From Muribaculaceae bacterium (lineage in GTDB: Bacteria; Bacteroidota; Bacteroidia; Bacteroidales; Muribaculaceae): 38,790 bases of DNA. The stretch covers positions 904,138 to 942,927 of the forward strand of contig JAMPGA010000001.1 in the NCBI GenBank assembly GCA_023664185.1. Direction: 5' to 3'. Made by a program: the position numbers and the translations under genes. The notes beneath the pieces are model-generated. The model was not told the origin of the DNA. It saw only the letters and a list, made by a program, of their open reading frames with translations, and searched no databases. Numbering within the stretch: position 1 is the first letter of the stretch; each line of letters opens with the position of its first letter. Positions 25,928-34,162 of the stretch are shown one piece after another.

Positions 25928-27187
25928 ATGAAAGCATTAATGTTCGGGTGGGAATTTCCCCCTCATATCCTTGGCGGATTAGGCACCGCCAGCTACGGCC
26001 TCACCAAAGGCATGTGGGAGTGTGGCGATATGGAGATCACCTTCGTCATTCCCAAGCCCTTCGGTGATGAGGAACACCACTTTGCCAACATCGTGGGCAT
26101 GTCGCAGGTGCCGGTGTGCTGGCGCGATGTGAATGCCGACTATGTGCGCGAGCGCATAGGCAACGTCATGGATCCGGATCTTTATTTCCGTCTCCGCGAC
26201 CATATCTATGCCGACTTCAACTATATGCGCACCAACGATCTGGGCTGCATAGAATTTTCAGGTCGCTATCCCGACAACCTGGTCGAGGAAATCAACAACT
26301 ATTCGATCTGTGCTGGCGTAGTGGCCCGCACTCTCGACTATGACATAATCCACTCTCACGACTGGCTCACATATCCCGCAGGTATCCACGCCAAGCAGGT
26401 GTCGGGCAAACCGCTGGTGATCCACGTGCATGCCACTGAGTTCGACCGTTCGCGTGGCAAACCCAACCCCACAGTGTTTGGCATCGAGAAGGATGGCATG
26501 AACAATGCCGACCATATTATCTGTGTGTCCAACCTGACACGTGACACCGTGATAAATAACTATGGCATAGATCCGGCCAAGGTGACCACAGTGCACAATG
26601 CCGTGACACCCTTGACCCCCGAGCAGATGGATGTGCCCGACCACCATGCCAAGGACAAGGTGGTGACCTTCCTGGGACGTATCACCATGCAGAAGGGCCC
26701 GGAGTATTTCGTGGAGGCTGCCGCCAAGGTGCTTAAAAACAATCCCAACGTGCGTTTCGTCATGGCCGGCAGCGGCGACATGATGAACAAGATGATTCTC
26801 CTGGCTGCCGAGCGCGGTATAGCCGACCGTTTCCACTTCCCCGGATTCCAGAAGGGTAAGCAGGTCTACGAGATGTTGCGCTCGTCTGACGTCTATGTGA
26901 TGCCCTCCGTGTCGGAGCCCTTCGGCATCTCGCCCCTCGAGGCTATGCAGATGGGGGTGCCTTCGATAATATCGAAGCAGAGCGGCTGCGCCGAGATTCT
27001 GACAAACGTCATCAAGACCGACTACTGGGATATCGACGCCATGGCTGATGCCATCAACTCAATTGTCACCTATCCTGCCATGTACAACCAGCTCCGCGAG
27101 GATGGCCTGGCCGAAGTGAACCAGATAACCTGGGACAAAGCCGGACGCAAGGTGATAGATATATACAACAAGGTGCTGGGACGCTAA
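25928..27187 (+). CDS. GT4-family glycosyltransferase, probable glycogen synthase, 419 aa
   Basis: The start MKALMFGWEFPPHILGGLGT at 25928 is preferred because the GT-B fold begins here with the 'GGLG' sugar-nucleotide loop; a longer frame reaches into the preceding gene. The C-terminal domain has the E-x7-E motif E330/E338 in SEPFGISPLEAM, plus 'VTFLGRITMQKGPEYFVEAA' (about 243-262). The context between a debranching enzyme and a GH57 enzyme suggests glycogen chain elongation, probably from UDP- or ADP-glucose. The gene begins 26 bases after the debranching enzyme stop. Confidence 0.9.
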   Translation: MKALMFGWEFPPHILGGLGTASYGLTKGMWECGDMEITFVIPKPFGDEEHHFANIVGMSQVPVCWRDVNADYVRERIGNVMDPDLYFRLRDHIYADFNYMRTNDLGCIEFSGRYPDNLVEEINNYSICAGVVARTLDYDIIHSHDWLTYPAGIHAKQVSGKPLVIHVHATEFDRSRGKPNPTVFGIEKDGMNNADHIICVSNLTRDTVINNYGIDPAKVTTVHNAVTPLTPEQMDVPDHHAKDKVVTFLGRITMQKGPEYFVEAAAKVLKNNPNVRFVMAGSGDMMNKMILLAAERGIADRFHFPGFQKGKQVYEMLRSSDVYVMPSVSEPFGISPLEAMQMGVPSIISKQSGCAEILTNVIKTDYWDIDAMADAINSIVTYPAMYNQLREDGLAEVNQITWDKAGRKVIDIYNKVLGR

Positions 27188-27247
27188 GAGCTCCTCGGGA
27201 CTGACCAAATTTTCACTCACGTCAACAAAAATCACACTCACCAAGAT

Positions 27248-28738
27248 ATGAAAGCAATCTGTTTCTATTTTCAGATTCACCAGCCGTTCCGTCTGAAGCG
27301 GTATCGCTTCTTCGACATAGGCAACGATCATTATTACTATGACGATTTCGCCAACGACGATATCATCACCCGTATAGCCGAGCGCTCCTACATTCCTGCA
27401 GCTGAGTCGCTGCTGCGCATGATACAGCAGAGCAACGGTGCCTTCAAGTGTGCCTTCTCGATCACAGGCACCGCTCTCGAACAGTTTGAGATGTATGTGC
27501 CCGAGTTCATCGACCTGCTCAAGAAGCTCGCTGCCACCGGCTGTGTGGAGTTTCTGGCCGAGACCTATGCCCACTCACTCTCATCGCTGGCCGACCCTGA
27601 GGAGTTTGCCAACCAGGTGAAGGTGCACGACGAAAAGATCAAGGAACTCTTCGGACAGGAACCCAAGGTGCTCCGCAACACCGAGCTTATCTATTGTGAC
27701 GAGCTGGCTCCGCAGATCCTGGCCATGGGCTACAAGGGCGTGATAACCGAGGGCGCCAAACATATCCTGGGCTGGAAGTCGCCCGACTATGTTTATTGCG
27801 CTGCATCGGCACCCGAGCTCAAGATGCTGCTGAAAAACGACAAGCTTTCCGACGATATTTCGGAGCGCTTCTCAAATACTTCGTGGGACGAGTATCCTCT
27901 CACCGCCGACAAGTATATCAACTGGATCGCTTCTCTCCCCGCCGAGGAGCAGATTGTGAACCTCTTTATGAATCTCGAAGTGTTTGGCGATTTCCAGCCT
28001 CGCGAGACCGGCATCTTCCAGTTCCTGGAGGCTCTGCCCCGCTTCGCAGCCGAGAAGGGTCTGCAGTTCTGGACACCCACCGAGGCTGTGTCGAAGCTCA
28101 AAGCCGTAGATTATCTCTCGGTGGTTCACCCCATTTCATGGGCCGACGAAGCCCGCGATACTTCGGCATGGCTGGGCAATCAGCTGCAGAACGAGGCTTT
28201 CAATAAGCTCTACAGTGTGGGCGAACGTGTGCGTCTCTGCGATGACCGCCGCCTCAAACAGGATTGGTATTATCTGCAGTCGGCCGACCACTTCTACTAC
28301 ATGTCGACCAAAAACATGCACGACGGTTCGGTTCACTCACAGTTCTCGCCCTACGACACTCCGTTTGACGCGTTTACCAACTATATGAATGTCCTTGCCG
28401 ACTTCATCGTGCGTGTTCAGGAGCAGTATCCCATGAGCATCGACAACGAAGAGCTCAACTCTCTACTCACCACCATCCGCAACCAGGAGAACGAAATCGA
28501 AATGCTCAACAAAGAGGCTGAGTCGATGCGTAAAAACATCGAGCACTTCAATGAGGAGCACCTGCTGCGCGAGGAGCAAGCCGAGAAAAACGCTGCAGTA
28601 GAGGAGTGTGTATGTGCTCCCGCAGAGCCCGCCAAGGCTCCCAAAAAGACCAAAGCCGTGAAGGCTCCCAAAGCCGAAAAAGTTGAGAAGGCTGAGAAGC
28701 CCGCACCTAAAAAGCGCGCCGCCAAGAAGAAAGACTGA
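27248..28738 (+). CDS. GH57 alpha-amylase/glucanotransferase-like enzyme with lysine-rich tail, 496 aa
   Basis: A (beta/alpha)7-barrel GH57 enzyme acting on alpha-glucans inside the cell (no signal peptide). Motifs: H11-Q-P in motif 1, FSITGTALEQ (motif 2), the candidate nucleophile E146 in RNTELIY, the candidate acid D248 in NLEVFGDFQ, then a helical domain. After about residue 395 comes a heptad-type coiled coil (LLTTIRNQENEIEMLNKEAE) and a Lys/Ala/Pro-rich tail (about 455-496: KAPKKTKAVKAPKAEKVEKA...KKRAAKKKD) resembling histone H1 tails. The usual catalytic part ends before this. It is the last gene of the glycogen operon and is followed by a strong terminator. Confidence 0.92.
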   Translation: MKAICFYFQIHQPFRLKRYRFFDIGNDHYYYDDFANDDIITRIAERSYIPAAESLLRMIQQSNGAFKCAFSITGTALEQFEMYVPEFIDLLKKLAATGCVEFLAETYAHSLSSLADPEEFANQVKVHDEKIKELFGQEPKVLRNTELIYCDELAPQILAMGYKGVITEGAKHILGWKSPDYVYCAASAPELKMLLKNDKLSDDISERFSNTSWDEYPLTADKYINWIASLPAEEQIVNLFMNLEVFGDFQPRETGIFQFLEALPRFAAEKGLQFWTPTEAVSKLKAVDYLSVVHPISWADEARDTSAWLGNQLQNEAFNKLYSVGERVRLCDDRRLKQDWYYLQSADHFYYMSTKNMHDGSVHSQFSPYDTPFDAFTNYMNVLADFIVRVQEQYPMSIDNEELNSLLTTIRNQENEIEMLNKEAESMRKNIEHFNEEHLLREEQAEKNAAVEECVCAPAEPAKAPKKTKAVKAPKAEKVEKAEKPAPKKRAAKKKD

Positions 28739-28761
28739 CATAAAAGTCTGATCTCAGATAT

Positions 28762-28805
28762 CAAAGCCCTTCCGGAGTAATCCAGCCCGGAGGGGCTTTG
28801 TTTTG
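28762..28805 (+). terminator. terminator of the glycogen operon
   Basis: CAAAGCCCTTCCGG (28762-28775) and CCGGAGGGGCTTTG (28787-28800) form a 14-bp stem with one G-T pair, followed by TTTTG. It lies 24 bases after the GH57 stop. Confidence 0.9.
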
Positions 28806-28917
28806 CCTTGACTCAGCAAAAATCACTATTTTTAGGTATTGGTTTAGTCAATGAAAAAAGCGACCTTTGCAGATTGAAAAAGTATAAGCCAATCACATAT
28901 CATTTTCACTCATATCA

Positions 28918-31320
28918 ATGAGACTATCCGAGCTGCCGGCGGGGTCGACCGCCATCATCATAAAGACTTTGGGCCACGGTGCATTCCGCAAAAGGCTCAT
29001 GGAAATGGGATTTATAAAGGGTCAGGAAGTAAAGGTGCTTTTGGCCGCGCCTCTGAAAGACCCGGTCAAATATCAGCTTATGGGATACGAGGTGTCGCTC
29101 AGACACTCCGAAGCCGAGCTTATCGAAGTGGAACCTAAGGAGATAGTCGCTATATCGACCGATGGAGAAGCAGGCAAGAAGGAGCCTAAACCCTCTGTGG
29201 GGGTAGGGGAGACCTTGACCGGAGAACTCAAGGTGATAAATGTGGCTCTGGTGGGTAATCCCAACTGCGGCAAGACCTCACTCTTCAATATAGCTTCGGG
29301 AGCCAGCGAGCATGTGGGCAACTACAGCGGCGTGACTGTCGACGCCAAGAAGGGACACTTCATGTATCGTGGCTATCGGTTCAATATCGTCGATCTGCCG
29401 GGCACTTACTCACTGGCTTCCTATTCGCCTGAAGAGCTCTATGTGCGCCGCTATCTGCGCGACGAGACCCCCGATGTCATCATCAATGTGATAGATGGAT
29501 CTAATCTTGAGCGCAATCTTTATCTCACCACCGAGCTTATAGATATGGACCGCTCTATGGTGATAGCGCTCAATATGGCCGACGAGATGGAAAGTCGTGG
29601 ATTGAGACTCGATTTTAAGAATCTGGGCAAGATGATAGGTGTGCCCATCATTCCCACTGCAGCCAAGACGGGCCGAGGCATAAATGAGCTATTGGATACG
29701 GTGATACGTGTGTCCGAGGATCGCGAAAGCTCGGTGCGCCATGTCCATGTAAATCTCGGATCAGAGATAGAACCACTCATCACCGATGTCAAAGACAAAC
29801 TTAAGGGCCATCCCAACGTGGAGCGGCATTTCTCACCCCGCTATCTGGCTATAAAGCTTTTCGAAGGTGACCCGGAGGTGACCCGACTTGTGGAGAATCT
29901 GCCCGACGGCAAAGAAATACTCGAAATAAGAGATAAGGATGTGGCTACGTTTGATCGCCTTCATCCGTCATCAGATATGGCCTCGGCCATAGCCGATGAA
30001 AAGTATGGGTTTATAGCCGGAGCATTGGCTGAGACGCTCGACAAGGATGACACTCCTACGCGCATCAGCACTACTCATATCATCGACTCGATCGTCACCA
30101 ACAAGCTGTTTGGTTTCCCCATCTTCATAGCCGTAATGACTTTTATCTTCTGGGCCACATTCGAATTGGGTTCTTATCCCATGGAGTGGATAGAAGACCT
30201 TGTTGCCTGGATAGGCGACCTGACCCGCACATACATGCCCGACGGTTGGCTTAAAGATCTGGTGGCCGACGGCATTATAGGGGGCGTGGGCGGTGTGATA
30301 GTGTTCCTGCCCAATATCCTTATCCTCTATGTGTGCATATCCTTTATGGAAGACTCTGGCTATATGGCTCGAGCGGCATTCATCATGGACAAGGTGATGC
30401 ACCGGCTGGGGCTGCATGGCAAATCGTTCATCCCGCTGGTGATGGGTTTTGGCTGCACAGTTCCCTCCATCATGGCCTCACGCTCCATAGAGAGCCGATC
30501 GAGCCGCATCATCACTATACTCATCAATCCGTTTATCAGCTGCTCGGCACGCATCCCGATATATGTGCTTCTTATAGGCACATTCTTCTCGGCTCATGCC
30601 ACACTGGTGTTTATATGCGTGTATGTGTTTGGCATCCTTGTGGCCTCTCTCACCGCCAGGTTGCTACGCCGCTTTTGGTTTGGCCCGGATGAAACTCCGT
30701 TTGTCATGGAGCTGCCTCCTTATCGCATACCGACCGCTAAAGCCACTATGCGCCACACATGGGCCAAGGGCGAACAGTATCTGCGCAAGATGGGAGGCAT
30801 AATTCTGGTGGCCAGCATAGTTGTATGGGCTTTGAATTATTTCCCCAGACACGATGAGGACAGCACGACGCTGACCACTGTGGCCGACGACGTCAGGATA
30901 AATCCCGACACTGACAGTTATCTGATGATGATGGGCAAAGCCGTAAATCCTGTGATGGAACCGCTTGGATTTCACTGGCGAGCCACCGTGGCTGCCATAG
31001 CCGGCATACCGGCCAAGGAAATCGTAGTCTCGACTCTGGGAGTGCTCTATACAGGCGACGAAGAAGCCTCAGATCAGACCCTCTCTACACGTCTCAGAGA
31101 GCCTAACCCGATCACAGGGCGTCCCGACTTCACGGCAGCCTCGGCACTGGCCTTCATGGTGTTTATTTTGCTCTACTGCCCATGTATAGCCACCGTTACT
31201 GCCGTGGTGAGAGAAACCGGTTCGCCACGCTATGGCCTGTTTACCGTGGTCTACAACACTGCAATAGCATGGCTGATGGCTTTGGCGGTATATCATATAG
31301 CACTCCTATTCACCATCTGA
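28918..31320 (+). CDS. feoB: FeoA-FeoB fusion, ferrous iron transporter, 800 aa
   Basis: Residues 1-75 are a FeoA (SH3-like) domain (MRLSELPAGSTAIIIKTLG, GFIKGQEVKVL). A linker leads to the FeoB G domain, with G1 GNPNCGKT at 113-120, G3 DLPGTYSL, and G4 as NMAD. The membrane part has GFGCTVPSIMASRS and the second Gate half 'AAIAGIPAKEIVVSTLGVLY'. FeoB imports Fe2+ under anaerobic conditions. The fused FeoA is common in Bacteroidetes. It is probably monocistronic; only a partial -7 element (ACCTTTG near 28863-28869) is visible upstream and I see no convincing Fur box. Confidence 0.97.
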   Translation: MRLSELPAGSTAIIIKTLGHGAFRKRLMEMGFIKGQEVKVLLAAPLKDPVKYQLMGYEVSLRHSEAELIEVEPKEIVAISTDGEAGKKEPKPSVGVGETLTGELKVINVALVGNPNCGKTSLFNIASGASEHVGNYSGVTVDAKKGHFMYRGYRFNIVDLPGTYSLASYSPEELYVRRYLRDETPDVIINVIDGSNLERNLYLTTELIDMDRSMVIALNMADEMESRGLRLDFKNLGKMIGVPIIPTAAKTGRGINELLDTVIRVSEDRESSVRHVHVNLGSEIEPLITDVKDKLKGHPNVERHFSPRYLAIKLFEGDPEVTRLVENLPDGKEILEIRDKDVATFDRLHPSSDMASAIADEKYGFIAGALAETLDKDDTPTRISTTHIIDSIVTNKLFGFPIFIAVMTFIFWATFELGSYPMEWIEDLVAWIGDLTRTYMPDGWLKDLVADGIIGGVGGVIVFLPNILILYVCISFMEDSGYMARAAFIMDKVMHRLGLHGKSFIPLVMGFGCTVPSIMASRSIESRSSRIITILINPFISCSARIPIYVLLIGTFFSAHATLVFICVYVFGILVASLTARLLRRFWFGPDETPFVMELPPYRIPTAKATMRHTWAKGEQYLRKMGGIILVASIVVWALNYFPRHDEDSTTLTTVADDVRINPDTDSYLMMMGKAVNPVMEPLGFHWRATVAAIAGIPAKEIVVSTLGVLYTGDEEASDQTLSTRLREPNPITGRPDFTAASALAFMVFILLYCPCIATVTAVVRETGSPRYGLFTVVYNTAIAWLMALAVYHIALLFTI

Positions 31321-31372
31321 GACAGTTGTGCAAGCTTGACATTTTCCGGTTGCAGCGATTACAAAAAATCAG

Positions 31373-31380
31373 TAATTTTG
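31373..31380 (+). promoter_or_regulatory. -7 box for the second MATE gene
   Basis: TAATTTTG lies ten bases before the ATG at 31391, with TTG about 20 bases upstream (31350-31352). The leader would be only about four bases. Confidence 0.5.
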
Positions 31381-31390
31381 CAGCTGGATT

Positions 31391-32788
31391 ATGAATGCAC
31401 AGAATAAAAAAGGCAATCAGGTGGACATGCTCCACGGCCCATTGGCGGGGAAAATACTGGTATTTGCCATCCCCCTTATGGCCAGCGGAGTATTGCAACA
31501 GTCGTTCAATGCAGTTGATGTGGCCGTCATAGGTGCCTACTCGACATCGCATGCCATAGCGGCAGTAGGGAGCAACGGGCCCATTATCAGCATCCTGGTA
31601 AATCTATTTCTGGGTATCGCCGTCGGTGCAAACGTAGTCATCGCCACATATATAGGACAGCGACACATGGATGCAGTGCGTCGATCGGTCACCACCGTGA
31701 TGTCGGTAGCCATCATGTCGGGTATCTTTCTGCTTGTGCTAGGTACAACGCTTGCCCGCCCGATTCTCGAAGCTATGGAAGCGCCACCAGATGTGATAGA
31801 CCTGGCCGCCCAATATCTGCGCATTTACTTCTGCGGCATGCCATTCATGATGATCTACAACTTCGGATCGGCCATCATGAGGAGTATAGGCGACACCAAG
31901 CGGCCATTCTACTCGCTGCTCATTGCCACCATTTGCAACCTCGTGCTCGATTGGATATTTGTAGCCATCCTTGGCATGGGGGTTGACGGCGTTGCCTGGG
32001 CCACAGTGATAGCCAACGGCCTCAACGCAGCCATCATGATATGGTTTCTGCTTAAAGAGCCTGACCCAATTAAGTTGAACCTCAGGAAATGGAGCTTCTC
32101 GAACACAGATTTCAAGAAAATGCTCCAGGTAGGTGTGCCAGCCGGACTTCAAGGGATGGTCTTCTCAATCTCCAACATCTTTATCCAGGCATCCATAAAC
32201 AAATTTGGCGCCGATGCCATAGCCGGATCGGCAACAGCCCTCACATACGAGGCCTATTGCTACTTCATAGTCTCAGCCTTCAGCCAGGCCACAATAGCCT
32301 TCACCAGCCAGAACTTCGGAGCCGGCCTGCATGACAGATGCAAACGCGTCGTGGCAATATGCATGGCATATAGCATAGTAATCTGCGGAATAGCCAACCT
32401 GCTCATATCATGGCAGGGAGAAACCTGCCTCAGAGTCTTCACCACAAGCCCCGAAGTCATACACTACGGACTCATGCGCTTTCACACAGTACTCATATTC
32501 CAATTCCTGGCCAGCTCATATGAAATATCCGGAAGCTACATGCGAGGACTCGGTTACTCCGTCACCCCCATGCTCCTCACAATCTTTGGCACCTGTGTGC
32601 TCCGGCTTGGATGGTGCTACATATTCCCATCGATAGACAACAGCTTCCGTATGCTCCTCAATATCTATCCCATCTCCTGGACTGTTACCGGCATAGCCGT
32701 CATCTCAGCCGCACTGATAGTCCAACACAAAGTATTCAAGAAAACACCCTTCCCCGCCCCTAATCTACACACCTCACAAAACCAGTAG
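31391..32788 (+). CDS. MATE family efflux transporter, 465 aa
   Basis: A second, distantly related MATE exporter. The N-terminus 'MLHGPLAGKILVFAIPLMASGVLQ' is typical of the DinF/MepA-like group; the second half has SGSATALTYEAYCYFIVSAF and ATIAFTSQNFGAG (residues about 280-312), matching the 'Q-x-x-x-x-N-x-G-A' motif of the family. About 12 helices are seen and the length is normal. The last few hundred bases of the gene are notably C- and A-rich on the coding strand compared with its first half. The substrate is unknown. It is the last chromosomal gene before the tRNA-Leu/element junction. Confidence 0.9.
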   Translation: MNAQNKKGNQVDMLHGPLAGKILVFAIPLMASGVLQQSFNAVDVAVIGAYSTSHAIAAVGSNGPIISILVNLFLGIAVGANVVIATYIGQRHMDAVRRSVTTVMSVAIMSGIFLLVLGTTLARPILEAMEAPPDVIDLAAQYLRIYFCGMPFMMIYNFGSAIMRSIGDTKRPFYSLLIATICNLVLDWIFVAILGMGVDGVAWATVIANGLNAAIMIWFLLKEPDPIKLNLRKWSFSNTDFKKMLQVGVPAGLQGMVFSISNIFIQASINKFGADAIAGSATALTYEAYCYFIVSAFSQATIAFTSQNFGAGLHDRCKRVVAICMAYSIVICGIANLLISWQGETCLRVFTTSPEVIHYGLMRFHTVLIFQFLASSYEISGSYMRGLGYSVTPMLLTIFGTCVLRLGWCYIFPSIDNSFRMLLNIYPISWTVTGIAVISAALIVQHKVFKKTPFPAPNLHTSQNQ

Positions 32789-32833
32789 AAGAACTAAAGC
32801 CAAAAAAAAGTCGCAAAAAAACAGTAGAAAAAT

Positions 32834-32864
32834 TTTGTCAGTTCAAAAATATGTATTACCTTTG
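32834..32864 (+). promoter_or_regulatory. promoter of tRNA-Leu
   Basis: TTTG (32834-32837) and TACCTTTG (32857-32864) are separated by 19 bases. The start is expected near 32871, just before the mature tRNA 5' end. Confidence 0.7.
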
Positions 32865-32874
32865 CACTCGCAAA

Positions 32875-32955
32875 GCCCAGGTGGCGGAATGGTAGACGCG
32901 CTCGTTTCAGGTGCGAGTGTTGAGAGACGTGCAGGTTCGAGTCCTGTTCTGGGCA
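32875..32955 (+). tRNA. tRNA-Leu (anticodon CAG), attachment target of the integrated element
   Basis: A class II tRNA: acceptor GCCCAGG (32875-32881) paired with TCTGGGC (32948-32954), a D arm with GGCGGAATGGTAGACGC, an anticodon loop TTCAGGT giving CAG, a short variable arm (TGTTGAGAGACGTG) and a T arm with GTTCGAGTC. The CCA is not encoded. The 3' part (from 32943) is duplicated at 38736-38749, where the element ends. The integration preserves a functional tRNA, because the crossover core lies inside the T-stem/acceptor and is supplied unchanged. Confidence 0.93.
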
Positions 32956-32956
32956 C
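32943..32956 (+). repeat. left attachment core (in tRNA-Leu)
   Basis: CCTGTTCTGGGCAC, the 3' portion of tRNA-Leu, identical to 38736-38749. This is the probable crossover region of the tyrosine integrase. Confidence 0.85.
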
Positions 32957-32958
32957 TG

Positions 32959-32996
32959 AAAAACCCCTTTAACTTATTGAGTTAGAGGGGCTTTTT
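32959..32996 (+). terminator. terminator after tRNA-Leu, carried by the element
   Basis: CCCCTTTAACT (32964-32974) and AGTTAGAGGGG (32980-32990) form a stem with one mismatch and a 5-base loop, followed by CTTTTT. It lies inside the element, just past the attachment core, and resembles the host tRNA-Pro terminator, so it replaces the tRNA's original downstream sequence. Confidence 0.8.
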
Positions 32997-33000
32997 ATTT

Positions 33001-33024
33001 CTCGGGTATAAACAGGGTATAAAC
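33001..33024 (+). repeat. 24-bp terminal direct repeat, left copy (putative integrase arm site)
   Basis: CTC followed by two tandem 11-bp-spaced units GGGTATAAACA/GGGTATAAAC. It is identical to 38597-38620 and in the same orientation, 45 bases inside the left core. Confidence 0.8.
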
Positions 33025-33099
33025 AAACAACATTACCCCTGTGTTTTTGGTCGCTATCCTCGCCCCTGTCGGGGTGGGTGTCAGTTGTCGGGTTGAGGT

Positions 33100-33116
33100 A
33101 TTACCAAATCGGTAAT
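33100..33116. repeat. 17-bp palindrome, copy 1
   Basis: ATTACCAAATCGGTAAT, a 6-bp perfect inverted repeat around a 5-base centre. It is related to copies at 34520-34536 and 35490-35506. It lies in the non-coding left end (32997-33174), which also holds the 24-bp repeat and a small GC hairpin near 33062-33075. Confidence 0.65.
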
Positions 33117-33174
33117 TACAAGCGTTGAGGTTGGGTGTTATCGGTTATTGTTCCAAATAGTACCCATATAGAAT

Positions 33175-33471
33175 TTATTTGTTTTCTCTGTTGGCGTGTT
33201 CAATCTCAACCAACATTTCCTCTGCCGCCTCATCCCTTGCCCTCACCACTTGGGATAACAGCAAAGCAACATCGGCTACCGTTGAGGGGCTGTTGTCGGC
33301 TTTCCATTGTTGGAAATCATCGCATAGCCCCTGTGTTGCAAGGTACACCAACAATTTGTTGTTTTCTTTGTTGGCCTCTGCCGCCTCGGCTTGGGCTTGT
33401 TTGAGTTGTTGTTTGAGCCTCGCCCATCGGTTGGGGCGTTGCTGTAGGCTCGTTTCGGTGTTGTGTTTCAT
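33175..33471 (-). CDS. hypothetical coiled-coil protein, 98 aa
   Basis: Starts MKHNTETSLQQRPNRWARL. Residues about 17-45 (LKQQLKQAQAEAAEANKENN) and 75-98 have heptad-like patterns rich in Ala, Glu and Gln, so an alpha-helical coiled coil is likely. It is the last gene of the element's main minus-strand operon, separated from the 90-aa gene by a 179-base non-coding stretch with repeats. Family not recognised. Confidence 0.6.
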   Translation of the reverse strand: MKHNTETSLQQRPNRWARLKQQLKQAQAEAAEANKENNKLLVYLATQGLCDDFQQWKADNSPSTVADVALLLSQVVRARDEAAEEMLVEIEHANRENK

Positions 33472-33473
33472 AA

Positions 33474-33622
33474 CTACAACTTTTAGGAATATAAAAAGCC
33501 CCTCGGTTAGGTGTCCTCGGTTGTTGTAGTAACCGTGTGGGCGTTTCCAACTCCACCACCATACAAAGGGCTAATAAGGTATACACAACCGCTTGTGGCG
33601 GTCGCTACAACTTTTAGGAATA
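33474..33622. repeat. pair of 18-bp direct repeats with two small hairpins (non-coding)
   Basis: CTACAACTTTTAGGAATA occurs at 33474-33491 and again at 33605-33622. Between them are the inverted repeats CGGTT-8-AACCG (near 33518-33535) and ACCGC-5-GCGGT (33588-33602). The right copies sit just upstream of the 98-aa gene in the minus direction. This could be a replication origin, a recombination scar or a leader duplication. Confidence 0.6.
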
Positions 33623-33650
33623 GCAAAGTTAAGCAATATTATTGGTTAGG

Positions 33651-33923
33651 TCAATACATAGCCTCAAATTTATCAAAAGCCGCTCTATATATCGGCTCTA
33701 ATTCTTTGGGTAGTACCTCAACAATTATTGCCCCACCCTTTAACTCTAAATTGCTTGTAGTCACTAATATAATATCTTGCTGAATTTCTTTTTCAGTACG
33801 TTTATAAAATAGTTGCCGCGCTCCTGTTTCGTCTTGGATATAGTGAGTAACGGTGTGCCACGGCTCGGGCTTGTTTTCAACAACAGCCAACAACCTATCT
33901 ATTAAAATTTTCTTGTTGTCCAT
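33651..33923 (-). CDS. hypothetical protein, 90 aa
   Basis: Starts MDNKKILIDRLLAVVENKP. Mixed alpha/beta, soluble and without a signal peptide; the middle reads DIILVTTSNLELKGGAIIVE and the end YRAAFDKFEAMY. It follows the 78-aa gene with a two-base gap and belongs to the same operon. I do not recognise a family. Confidence 0.6.
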   Translation of the reverse strand: MDNKKILIDRLLAVVENKPEPWHTVTHYIQDETGARQLFYKRTEKEIQQDIILVTTSNLELKGGAIIVEVLPKELEPIYRAAFDKFEAMY

Positions 33924-33925
33924 CT

Positions 33926-34162
33926 CTATTTTAAGGTAACTCGTTGTTTGTATTGCTTGGCAATCTTATATATAAGCCTTTCAGTTACGTTGTATTTGTC
34001 GGCTAATATCGCTACAATGTAACTCACTTTCTCGCCTCGCTTTTGCATTTCCAAATAATCGTTGTATAACTCCATATAGCCTATTAATTGTAGGCTTGGC
34101 AAACATTTAACAACATAGTTTAGATAGCTTTCATTGACTTTCAAAAACTCGTAAACGGTCAT
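33926..34162 (-). CDS. small protein with predicted C-terminal HTH, 78 aa
   Basis: Residues about 46-72 (VSYIVAILADKYNVTERLIYKIAKQY) look like a helix-turn-helix of the kind found in small phage regulators (Mor-like or 'vertebrate-homeobox-like' packaging adaptors). The N-terminal half is helical (LQLIGYMELYNDYLEMQKRG). Its ATG overlaps the stop of the 117-aa gene by four bases (ATGA). It probably binds DNA and acts with the 117-aa protein; a role in regulation or packaging would be inference. Confidence 0.6.
   Translation of the reverse strand: MTVYEFLKVNESYLNYVVKCLPSLQLIGYMELYNDYLEMQKRGEKVSYIVAILADKYNVTERLIYKIAKQYKQRVTLK

Noticed and set aside
28806..28917. Fur box or riboswitch upstream of feoAB
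   Set aside because: No 19-bp Fur-type inverted repeat or known riboswitch fold is visible; only a partial -7 element.
31739..32152. 137-aa minus-strand ORF in the second MATE gene
   Set aside because: Antisense shadow; the MATE frame is complete and has all family motifs.
33317..33586. 89-aa minus-strand ORF (MYTLLALCMVVELETPTRLL) overlapping the 98-aa gene
   Set aside because: It runs across the repeat/hairpin gap and then in a different frame through the 98-aa gene; the composition is unlike a soluble protein, and the 98-aa frame has a much more coherent coiled-coil pattern.
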